From the IMG/VR virus record IMGVR_UViG_3300024346_000216, positions 1-37,845 of that record: a DNA stretch of 37,845 bases; one strand, 5' to 3'. This DNA comes from a virus. Made by a program: the position numbers and the translations under genes. The stretch's first letter is position 1; every line of letters begins with the position of its first letter. The notes under the pieces are model-generated. The model was given only the letters and a program-made list of their open reading frames with translations, ran no database searches and had not been told where the DNA came from. Shown one piece after another: positions 1 to 6,700 of the stretch.

Positions 1-1
1 C

Positions 2-442
2 CCCAAGATGTGCGTCGAGTCGGCCCAGATGATGGCGTCAGCCCTGCGTGCCAACGGTGCCGCCGACATGCACATGCCGCTGACACAGGCGGGCCGCCCG
101 TACCGCGGCGGGTATCACCACCACCCGTGCACGGTCTGGTCGGGCCAGACCTATGACAATTACAACTGGCTGGCGATGCACGCCGAGGCCCTGTGTCAGG
201 AATACTTCGAGCGGTTCGGCAAGCAGCATGCGTGCGATATCCCGATCCGTCAGATGGCAGACCGGGCTGACATGGTCAAGGGCTTTGGCCTCACGCCGTT
301 CGCCCAAGCCATGCCAGACGAGTATCGTGACATCGACCCTGTCAAGGCGTACCGCAGGTTCTACCTTGCAGACAAGGCACGGTTCGCATCGTGGGATCGA
401 TGCCGCCACGGATCACCCGACTGGTGGGAGGTGGCAGCATGA
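2..442 (+). CDS. Pyrimidine-dimer-glycosylase-like phage protein, 5' end cut by the window
   Basis: The frame is open from base 2, so the first Met at base 8 is probably internal: the residues Pro-Lys-Met-Cys-Val-Glu-Ser-Ala-Gln-Met-Met match the interior of a common phage family (KM..E.AQML). Other family marks seen are HP..W (about residues 39-44 from that Met), NYNWL, ALCQEY..RFGKQH, AMPDEYRDIDPVKAYRRFY..DKA and a closing W...P.W. From memory this pattern belongs to phage proteins related to pyrimidine dimer DNA glycosylase (Pyr_excise type), which would cut or repair damaged DNA; catalysis here is not shown. It is the first gene of a rightward cluster and overlaps the next gene by ATGA. 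Confidence 0.6.
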   Translation, partial: PKMCVESAQMMASALRANGAADMHMPLTQAGRPYRGGYHHHPCTVWSGQTYDNYNWLAMHAEALCQEYFERFGKQHACDIPIRQMADRADMVKGFGLTPFAQAMPDEYRDIDPVKAYRRFYLADKARFASWDRCRHGSPDWWEVAA

Positions 443-546
443 AACTCCTGACACGGATCGGATTGATTCTCGCGATGTTCTGCCTCGGCGTGCTCGTCGC
501 TCCCCTGTTCGTCATCTTCCCGAAGGAGGAAAGTCATGAAGGATGA
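439..546 (+). CDS. 35-residue single-pass membrane protein
   Basis: A short frame starts in the ATGA overlap with the upstream gene and ends inside the start of the next gene. It encodes a Lys/Arg-containing N terminus (MKLLTR), one hydrophobic segment of about 20 residues (roughly 7-27, ending LFVIF) and an acidic tail PKEESHEG. This is the layout of a small inner-membrane protein. Its last codons contain the AAGGAGG ribosome-binding site of the downstream gene, so part of its C-terminal sequence is dictated by that signal. Translational coupling with both neighbours supports it as a gene; the function is unknown. Confidence 0.55.
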   Translation: MKLLTRIGLILAMFCLGVLVAPLFVIFPKEESHEG

Positions 547-838
547 AGCCATCACCCCCCGGGCCAGACTGCTGGCCGACGCGATCCACGCGACCGACCA
601 GCGTGGTGCCAAGTACGGGCCGCCCGAGGTTCACTTCGCCCGCACGGTGGGCATGGTCAACGCGGCCTTCGCTCACGTCCTCACCCGTCCGCTGACCACG
701 GGCGAGTGGGCACAGATCATGGTGCTCGACAAGGTCGCCCGGCATCAGGCCGTCCCGCAGAAGGACAACCTGCTCGACATCGCCGGGTACGCAGCGTGCT
801 CCTTCGAGTGCGATCGTGAAAAACTTGAGGATTCTTGA
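536..838 (+). CDS. DUF6378-like phage protein
   Basis: This is a 100-residue soluble protein with a strong ribosome-binding site (AAGGAGG, about 6 nt before the ATG). It shows the layout RARLLADA...R...YG.PE.HF.R near the N terminus, a central TTGEWAQIMVLDKVAR, and KDNLLDIAGYAAC near the C terminus. I recognise this as a recurrent phage and prophage family (DUF6378, from memory). The late D..DIAGYA motif recalls MazG-like and dUTPase-like all-alpha NTP pyrophosphatases, but metal ligands cannot be assigned with confidence. It is the last gene before the promoter at 848. Confidence 0.65.
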   Translation: MKDEAITPRARLLADAIHATDQRGAKYGPPEVHFARTVGMVNAAFAHVLTRPLTTGEWAQIMVLDKVARHQAVPQKDNLLDIAGYAACSFECDREKLEDS

Positions 839-847
839 CCTTTCCTC

Positions 848-875
848 TTGACGCACGCCTGACGTGTGGTATCTT
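848..875 (+). promoter_or_regulatory. Sigma70-type promoter for the genes from 904
   Basis: TTGACG (848-853) and TATCTT (870-875) are separated by 16 bases in the only gap (839-903) of this gene cluster. Transcription would begin near base 882, just before the ribosome-binding site of the gene at 904. Assigned from sequence alone. Confidence 0.6.
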
Positions 876-889
876 ACTCATTCGCCCTT

Positions 890-909
890 ACCGGAGACCA
901 ATCATGAAC
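890..909 (+). repeat. 20-nt translation-start cassette, copy 1 (copy 2 at 1258-1277)
   Basis: ACCGGAGACCAATCATGAAC is identical at 890-909 and 1258-1277. Each copy carries the GGAG ribosome-binding site, the ATG and the second codon of a gene. A partial third copy (ACCGGAGACC) lies at 1497-1506 before the gene at 1513. In copies 2 and 3 the cassette also encodes the C terminus (Pro-Thr-Gly-Asp) of the preceding gene. Confidence 0.85.
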
Positions 910-1275
910 GACCAAGCCCTGACCAGACTGAAGACAGCCGGGTTCACAGAATTCAAGGACGCCGAGAAGGTGCTCCTCTCACTCGCCGGTAACACGGACG
1001 GCGTGCTGCACCCCGACTTCCCGGGTCGCATCGCGAACGTCGATGGAGACGACTGGATTCAGATCATCTTCATCGAGAACGGCGAGTACGGACTGGTCAT
1101 GCCGCAGGCCCTGAAGGGCATCTGGGTCTTCACGGAGTCCTACTCCACGAACACCCTTCGCCTTGTCAACCCCACCGACCTCGCCGACTGGCTCGTCGGG
1201 TTCAGCCCAGATGATTTCGTCGGCACGGCCATCCCCGTCGCCGTAAACACCACCCCCACCGGAGACCAATCATGA
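904..1275 (+). CDS. Hypothetical protein, 123 aa
   Basis: The start chosen is the ATG at 904, preceded by GGAG in a cassette shared with the next gene, rather than an upstream in-frame codon at 835 that would overlap the promoter. The product is acidic, with no signal peptide or membrane segment. It has an N-terminal helical part (ALTRLKTAGF..FKDAEKVLLSLAG) and then a compact alternating part with WIQIIFIENGEYGLV and GIWVFTE. I do not recognise the family. It overlaps the next gene by ATGA and heads the transcript from the promoter at 848. Confidence 0.65.
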   Translation: MNDQALTRLKTAGFTEFKDAEKVLLSLAGNTDGVLHPDFPGRIANVDGDDWIQIIFIENGEYGLVMPQALKGIWVFTESYSTNTLRLVNPTDLADWLVGFSPDDFVGTAIPVAVNTTPTGDQS

Positions 1276-1511
1276 ACAGCATCAGCGACAAAGAGATCGA
1301 CGCAATCTACGAGCGGATCGACGAGATCCGAGGCGTGTTCCTCGGATGCGGCAACCCCAAGACGGCACGCAACTGGCACAACCAGTGGTACGCCGACGGG
1401 CGGGAGCGGCAGGTCCGCGAGGTCCACCGCCTCGCGACCGAGGCCATCGACCGACTCGACGAGATCCTCAAGCGGCACGGCAGAGACGGCGTGCCCACCG
1501 GAGACCTTTGA
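1272..1511 (+). CDS. Hypothetical helical protein, 79 aa
   Basis: A small, highly charged, probably all-helical protein rich in Glu, Arg and Asp (for example DKEIDAIYERIDEIR and ATEAIDRLDEILKRHGRDG). It starts with the same ribosome-binding cassette as the gene at 904, and its stop is separated from the next ATG by one base. It ends PTGDL, like the PTGDQS end of its upstream neighbour, because both ends are written in copies of the start cassette. The family is not recognised. Confidence 0.65.
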   Translation: MNSISDKEIDAIYERIDEIRGVFLGCGNPKTARNWHNQWYADGRERQVREVHRLATEAIDRLDEILKRHGRDGVPTGDL

Positions 1512-1512
1512 C

Positions 1513-1884
1513 ATGTGGATATTCACCAAGACCGGCGTGCTCTCGATCGTGGAGTACGACCCGACGAACGGATACGCCGACGACGGCGTGGCAAAACGCG
1601 ATCGCAGCCAGTTGATGGTTCGATCTCGACAGGCCGAGCACCTCACCGAGGTGGGCTTCTCGGAGAGCGAGATCATCGAGACTCCCAACAACGACTACCC
1701 CTTCCGTGTCATCACCGGCCGAGAACGGGTCGCCCAACTGATCCTTCTCCAAGTCATGTCGATCGACTACGAGAACTACAAGGCGAAAGCCTGTCACACT
1801 CTGCCATACGGCATGCTGTCCGAGGTCTGGGGATCCGTGCGGATCCACCTCGACCAGCGAGAGTTGAACTCATCACCCTTCTGA
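1513..1884 (+). CDS. Conserved phage/bacterial protein of the MWIFTK family, 123 aa
   Basis: The N terminus MWIFTKTGVLSIVEYD, followed by QLMVRSRQAEHL, a DYPFRVI strand, and RERVAQLILLQVMSIDYENYKAKA...VW.SV, is a pattern I recognise from small uncharacterised proteins of many bacteria, plasmids and phages. In those, a first beta hairpin (MW.FTK.GF.S.V) is followed by a YRI strand and an IDYDNFK helix. No catalytic role is known to me. It sits in the rightward accessory cluster, one base after the previous stop. The alternative that it is host-derived moron DNA cannot be excluded. Confidence 0.7.
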   Translation: MWIFTKTGVLSIVEYDPTNGYADDGVAKRDRSQLMVRSRQAEHLTEVGFSESEIIETPNNDYPFRVITGRERVAQLILLQVMSIDYENYKAKACHTLPYGMLSEVWGSVRIHLDQRELNSSPF

Positions 1885-1897
1885 AGGAGAACTTTCC

Positions 1898-2347
1898 ATG
1901 AAGACCAAGCGGAACAAGCGGACCTACAACGATCACAAGAACTGCGGCAGCCTCATGAAGGCGAGGCTCGAAGCGGGCCTGACTCGGAACGACGTGGTTG
2001 ACATGACCGGCGAGGAGTACGACCGGATCGTCCGGGTCGAGCAACGTGTCAGGAAAAACGAGGCCAACGGCCACCCTGTCAAGAAGGACTTCACCATGCT
2101 CAACATGGTGGCGATGGGCAGGATTCAGGAGGCCATCGAAGAAAAGACGGGCCGTGCTCGGATCGAAAAGATCAGGAAGGAGGCGGCACGGGTCGAGAAG
2201 GAGGGGGCCAGACTGCCCGAGCCCCATGCGTACGGGCGTGACGACGGCAGCCTCCTGACGAGATACCTGCAACTCACCCCGGAGGGAACGGTGATCACCG
2301 TCACCATCCCGGGCCGGAAGGGCAGCGTAGTGTTCACCGTGAAGTAA
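1898..2347 (+). CDS. Basic protein with possible N-terminal HTH, 149 aa
   Basis: A good ribosome-binding site (AAGGAGA) precedes the ATG. The N terminus is very basic (MKTKRNKRTYNDHKN). The next part, GSLMKARLEAGLTRNDVVDMTGEEYDRIVRVEQ, has the spacing of an XRE-type helix-turn-helix (LMK.R...GLT..DV......Y..I.R.E), though the match is weak. A charged helical stretch around RIEKIRKEAARVEKEGARL follows, and the C terminus is a beta hairpin (GTVITVTIPGRKGSVVFTV). It may be a small DNA-binding regulator; this is inference. It is the last rightward gene before the structured non-coding region. Confidence 0.6.
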   Translation: MKTKRNKRTYNDHKNCGSLMKARLEAGLTRNDVVDMTGEEYDRIVRVEQRVRKNEANGHPVKKDFTMLNMVAMGRIQEAIEEKTGRARIEKIRKEAARVEKEGARLPEPHAYGRDDGSLLTRYLQLTPEGTVITVTIPGRKGSVVFTVK

Positions 2348-2746
2348 AACTGAACAGGCGTCATGCTCACGGCCGTGGGTGTGATCACGGAAGCGTGGCG
2401 GAATCCCCTCGCCTTGAGGAGGGGAACGCACGGACGAAGGCCAGCAGCCCACCCCAGAGTCAATCGATGAGGGGTGCCCCGACGCAGGGGTGAATCCGGT
2501 CTGGGTCACTAGACTACCCAAGGTAGTGCCCAGTGCGAGTAATAAAGTAAGTCTCGCCGCTTCCTGCCTGTCACTGATTCATATCAAAGCCTGTAACCAC
2601 ATCGAGTGCGTCGCTCAATCAACTCCCCTCGCTTCCAGTACCCCTGCCTCCTTTGACAAACGGGGGGCAGAATCTTGGCGAGAGGAGGAGAGGCGTGAGG
2701 CTTACGGGGTACGGAACTTGGTCTCCTGTTCCGCCCCGGAACTCCT
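2348..2746 (+). ncRNA. Gene-free structured region, candidate non-coding RNA or 3' regulatory RNA
   Basis: No convincing gene is present. Many inverted repeats are visible: CACGGCCGTG palindrome (2368-2377); TCCCCTC/GAGGGGA (2404-2410 with 2419-2425) with GCGT/ACGC outside it; CACCCC (2450-2455), which can pair with either of two GGGGTG copies (2471-2476 or 2487-2492); CTGGG-t-CACTA/TAGTG-CCCAG (2501-2511 with 2524-2533), ten base pairs and one bulge; GTACCCC/GGGGTAC (2638-2644 with 2706-2712) enclosing CTGCCTCC/GGGGGCAG (2644-2651 with 2663-2670; the two helices share base 2644); and GTTCC (2728-2732), which can pair with GGAAC on either side (2713-2717 or 2738-2742). The density and competing partners suggest an RNA that folds. 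Its identity is unknown; no tRNA or known riboswitch consensus was recognised. Confidence 0.45.
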
Positions 2747-2789
2747 GCCCCCCACTCCTGACTCAGGGGTGGGGGGCTCTTTCGTTTTT
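2747..2789 (+). terminator. Strong rho-independent terminator of the rightward cluster
   Basis: A 14-bp stem (2747-2760 with 2764-2777, one G-U pair, 3-nt loop) is followed by TCTTTCGTTTTT (2778-2789). The T-tract is on the rightward side only, so it ends the transcript from bases 1-2746 where it meets the leftward genes. Confidence 0.9.
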
Positions 2790-2793
2790 GGAC

Positions 2794-3039
2794 TCAGCAC
2801 TTCCAGCGTTTGCGTGCGGCCTTGCCACGCTCGCCGGTCCAGCCACGCGACCGAGCACAGAAGGACTTCTTCCTCGCTGCGTCCTTGCCAGTCGGGTTGC
2901 TCTTCGTGACAGGGGCCTTCAGATTCGACCCGGTCTTCTTGTTGATCTTCTTGCGGCCCGCCGCGGTGAGCCCGCCCTTCTTGGACTTGCATCCGTTCTT
3001 GACACCGCAGCCCTTCATCGCACCTTTCTTCTTTGCCAT
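2794..3039 (-). CDS. DUF6321-like basic protein, 81 aa
   Basis: The start is the ATG at 3039 (ribosome-binding site AAAGGA about 6 nt upstream); a longer reading to 3090 would overlap the tiny gene at 3050-3106. The protein is extremely rich in Lys and Arg, with a Cys-containing N-terminal part (KGCGVKNGCKSKKGG) and the motif GGLTAAGRKKINKKTGSNLKAP, then GKDAARKKSFCARSRGW. I recognise this as the DUF6321 type common in phages with large virion proteins. The charge suggests DNA or RNA binding, perhaps within the capsid; this is inference. It is the last gene of the leftward transcript. Confidence 0.75.
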   Translation of the reverse strand: MAKKKGAMKGCGVKNGCKSKKGGLTAAGRKKINKKTGSNLKAPVTKSNPTGKDAARKKSFCARSRGWTGERGKAARKRWKC

Positions 3040-3049
3040 TAGATTCCTT

Positions 3050-3106
3050 TCAGCAAGACAGGCACCGGCAGTCTTTCCAAGGCTTGTCACAGCGAGGGCA
3101 GATCAT
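3050..3106 (-). CDS. 18-residue putative zinc-knuckle microprotein
   Basis: Between two recognisable basic-protein genes lies a frame encoding MICPRCDKPWKDCRCLSC. Its five or six cysteines form CxxC, a spacer, then CxCxxC, which could bind one zinc ion. It ends 10 bases before the next ATG, and that gene's ribosome-binding site follows its stop. There is no strong ribosome-binding site of its own. Evidence is position, start/stop fit and the cysteine spacing; it could still be chance. Confidence 0.4.
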   Translation of the reverse strand: MICPRCDKPWKDCRCLSC

Positions 3107-3120
3107 TTCGCTGGCCGGAG

Positions 3121-3255
3121 TCACTTCTTCCTCGCAGTCTTCTTCGAGTCGCGGAACGCCTTGTCAGTCGGGGCACCCTTGTCACCCTTCTTCCGCATCT
3201 TCTTCCCAGCCTTCTTCTTCGCGTTGATGTTCGCGTACAGTCCTCGCTTCTTCAT
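3121..3255 (-). CDS. Small basic phage protein of the KKGLYANINAK type, 44 aa
   Basis: This begins in an ATGA overlap with the upstream 40-residue gene. The N terminus MKKRGLYANINAKKKAGKKM and the central KKGDKGAPTDKAF..S.KTA match a tiny family I recognise in many phages (KKGLYANINAKRKR...KPGSKGAPTA.AF..SAKTAK). About four residues in ten are Lys or Arg. The role is unknown; such proteins usually sit beside portal or internal virion protein genes and may be packaged or bind nucleic acid. Confidence 0.75.
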   Translation of the reverse strand: MKKRGLYANINAKKKAGKKMRKKGDKGAPTDKAFRDSKKTARKK

Positions 3256-3374
3256 CGCTTACCTCGCCTCTTCATCATCGGCTTCTTGGCCGCCTTCTTC
3301 TCCTCGGCGGCCTTCTTCGCGGCGGCCATTCCGGCCTTGGTGTACGGGTACTTCTTGCCATTCACGTTGGGCAT
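3252..3374 (-). CDS. Small basic phage protein of the MP.VNGKKYPYT type, 40 aa
   Basis: The product begins MPNVNGKKYPYTKAGMAAAKKAA and ends in a Lys/Arg-rich tail KKPMMKRRGKR. I recognise the N-terminal motif from many phage genomes, typically next to the KKGLYANINAK protein, as here. Ala/Lys repetition predicts one amphipathic helix. Its stop overlaps the next start (ATGA). The ribosome-binding site TAGGAG lies 6 nt upstream. Function unknown. Confidence 0.75.
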   Translation of the reverse strand: MPNVNGKKYPYTKAGMAAAKKAAEEKKAAKKPMMKRRGKR

Positions 3375-3383
3375 GTCACGCTC

Positions 3384-3713
3384 CTACTTGAGCCAGTCCG
3401 GAAGCGACTGGCCTTTCTTGGTTTCGATCCCGGCCTGCTTCAGCCGACGATCACGGTTCGCCTTGACACGGGCCAGCCCTCTCTCATCCAGATAACAGAA
3501 CGCTGGCCTCGCGTCGGTGATTTCAACGTGTTGCTGCATGATCCGGTCTCGCAGCCACTGGTCTTCCTTCGCCTGCATGTAGAAGTCGCCGATGATCGCA
3601 TCGACCACGTCCCTGACGGGCAGCCCATGCACCATGCCGATGTCGTTCATCCAGTCAACGAGATCGGAACTGCACTTGATCTCCTTAGTTGGAGCCCGCT
3701 TCGGTCTCGGCAT
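3384..3713 (-). CDS. Hypothetical protein after the giant virion gene, 109 aa
   Basis: The ATG at 3713 has a strong GAGGAGG ribosome-binding site that lies inside the end of the giant gene, which it overlaps by 29 bases. The N terminus is basic (MPRPKRAPTKEIKC). It is followed by a helical region (LVDWMNDIGMVHGLPVRDVVDAIIGDFY) resembling a helix-turn-helix or ribbon-helix layout, a charged middle with WLRDRIMQQ, and LARVKANRDRRLKQAG near the C terminus. I do not recognise the family. It begins the set of small genes closing the leftward transcript. Confidence 0.65.
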   Translation of the reverse strand: MPRPKRAPTKEIKCSSDLVDWMNDIGMVHGLPVRDVVDAIIGDFYMQAKEDQWLRDRIMQQHVEITDARPAFCYLDERGLARVKANRDRRLKQAGIETKKGQSLPDWLK

Positions 3714-6700
3714 ACCGCTCCTCCTCTCGGTAAGCGACCGCGATCTCGGATTGCATCTGCCTGATGTCAGCGGCAAAGCGACGCATCTCAACCTTGATCT
3801 CCATCTCGTCAATACCTTCGGCCTGCATCGCCGCCTTCGTGTCACGCATTTCCTTCCGCAACTCGGTGACCTGCTTTGTCATGTCCCTGATTGCGAGGGC
3901 GGGGGCGGATGCGTCTTCCATTGTTTGGGCCTTGTCATACTCGCCCCGCTCATCGTACTGCCGGATCGCTTGGTCGGCCTTGTCACCGATCTTCTTGTAC
4001 TCGTAGTAGGCTGTGCGGTCATCGTACGGCTGGTTGGTCGTGCTGAAGAACCTCCGGATGACGGGGATCTTGTCGTAGCCACGATCCATGATCAGCGTGT
4101 CAGCCTCGTCCGGGTAGTGCTTCCGGATCCAGTCGTCGTGCATGCCCTGCTCAAGCATGTCCATGAACCTGCCCCCGGACTTGGCCGTGCCACCGAACAC
4201 GGCGTTCAGCAGGAACGGGATGACCTCGGGCTGAACTGACACGGCCCCGGGCAGAACCTCGTCTCCTCCGGTCATCAGGTTGACCATCCCCGCCGCGTCC
4301 TTCCAATACTCGGCGGTCGTGTCACGGCCCATGGCCGAGCGGTTCTTGAGTTGGTCAGTCGGGAAGGGCTCGTTGTAGATCGAGTGGCCGAGCCAGTCGG
4401 TGTTTGTCATCAGCCCGAGGGCCGGGTCGAAGATGTCTGGCGACAATGCCTTGACCGTACTGATCACGGCACCCTGAGGATCTTCTGCTGACAGGGGCTG
4501 GCCGAAGCCGCCGGGCACGAACTGGCTGATCGCAGCGTTGAGCATTGCCATGCTGCCTTCGCCGATCGTGTCCTTGCCCTTGATCATCCTCACCAGCCTT
4601 CGCCCTGCCACGAATGGAACTGCGAGACCGTAGGCAACCGGGATCTTCAGGTAGCCAGCCGCTTCTCCGTCGGAGCCGAAGCCTTCCGGAAGTCGGATGT
4701 GCATGTCAGCGTCACGCTGGTAGTCGGGGATCTGGTCCCAGTCGTCTCGGAGGTTCTCATCCCGGTCTTCCTCGTCATCGTTCCAGAGTTCACTCATGAC
4801 GCCTGCCATGAGGTAGGCACCGATGATCGTCTTGCCGGTCTTCGACTTGAGCAGACGCATGGTCTTGGTCGAGCCCTGAATGGTTGCGTTGCTGTAGACG
4901 TACAGGGTGTTGACGACAGGCCCAGCGTTGCCCATCCGAGAGAAGTCCACGGTCAGGTCTCTCGCCGTCTCGACCGCCTTCTCCGGGTGGACCCCCTCTC
5001 GGACCAACTGCCGGTAGGCCGCGAACCTGATGCCGTCATCGAACATCATGTTGACGGCTTCCCAGACCTTGGCGATCGTGCCGACGGTTCCGCGAACAAC
5101 ACGCTTGCCCTTGTAGTAACCGCTCTCCACTCCTGTCACGGGGGTGGCTGACATCGCAGCCTCGCGGAGCATGCGGCGTGCTTCCAGCGGATCCTGACCC
5201 TTGAAGATTCCCTGACGCCCACCGAGGGCTCGGTACTTGGCGTAGTCCTTGCGGGCTGCTTCGGTCCCGATCCCCAGAACTGCGCCCCAAGAGTTTGGCA
5301 ACTGGATCCCGGACCTGACGATGATCCGGAGCCGATCGACGACTCCGAGTTGCTTAGCCTTGCCGTCCTTGTAGGCCGACAGCCTCGTGTTTTCGCCAGC
5401 AATCGAAGCCGCGCCGGTCTGGATGTCACGGGCCGGGTTCGTGAACGTGAAGTCCGGGTTGCCGAACTGGGTCGTGAAGTAACGGAACACACTTGAGTAC
5501 ATCTGGAACGGACGCATGATGATCCTCATCGCACGGCCGGGATCGATCGACGACTTCCGCATTGCCGAAGCCAGTTCCGGATTAGTCACCTGAAGCAGCA
5601 CCGGGTTCCCGTCGATCATGACACGGAACACCGTTGGGTCACGCATCCAAGAGGAGTCGGGCACCGCACGGTGGCTGCCGTCCTTGTCAACGACAGTGGT
5701 GATGCCGGGCTTGTAGACCTTGAGCAGGTTGCCGCCGGTCTTGGTGGCAAGTTTCAGCATCCGCTTCAGGACTTCGTTGTTCAGACCCTTGCGAATGATT
5801 CGGTATCTCTGGTCGGCGAGAGCCGCCAGACGGTCTTGGAAGAACGCATCGTTCCCCTTCAGAGAGTTCGCGGTTCGCCCGGTTCTCGCCTTGAAGATTT
5901 CGGTGGGCACCGTGAACTGCTCGGCACCGTGGGTGGACGAGTCGATGTTGCGGTCGAACGCATTCCAGAACGGAACGTAGTTCGGGTACACCTCGTTCAT
6001 GTCATCGAACTGCTTCTGCGAGATCAGCCCGGCGTTCTTCGCCTTGCGAAGGTTCTGTCTGCCGATGCCGACGACCCGCTGCTGGAGGGAGTTGACTTCG
6101 TTGATGTCGATGTCAGTCCTGTTCTCCATCCGCGAGATGATCGCCTTGGCCTCATCGTCCGAAAGCCCGGAGTCGATGGCACCGCCAGCGACGGCCGGGG
6201 TTGCGGCCCCGAGTTCTCGATTGACATCGAGTGCGTGGATGGCACAGCAATACTCACCCATCTCGGCCTGAGTCAGGCCCGTTCTGGCAATCGCCATGGC
6301 AAGGGGTTCGACAATTCGCTTCGAGAATCGCTCGGCCCGATGGGCCACCTCTCCCGGCATCGATCTGATCTTGGCGATCGGATCTTCCGAGATGTCGAGG
6401 GGCATTCCGTATGCCTCGGCGATGTCACGCTGGAGGTAGTCCAGATCAACGAACCGGTCCTGAACCGATCGTCGGAAGTACATCGCGGCACGCTTCCTCC
6501 TGCCCTTGTCGCGATGCCACATGATCGAGTTGGCGGTCTCGGTTGAAATGTCAGGCTCAGTCGGGGCGGGCGTGGTCGGGGGCGGAGTCGAGAACTCAGC
6601 GAACACAGGGAGACTGCTGTCGCGGTCCGGATCAGGATCCAACTCCCTGAGCGTGATCAGGTTGCTCACGGGATCGACTCGCATGATCTGGTAGGCCGTC

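Noticed and set aside
2440-2533. Possible tRNA or cobalamin-riboswitch-like sequence (GGGGTGAATCCGG)
   Set aside because: No acceptor stem, anticodon arm or T-loop fits a tRNA, and the order of conserved cobalamin boxes is absent.
2490-2909. 139-codon rightward frame in the gene-free region
   Set aside because: It reads straight through a strong rightward terminator and into the antisense of the 81-aa gene, and its product shows no structure.
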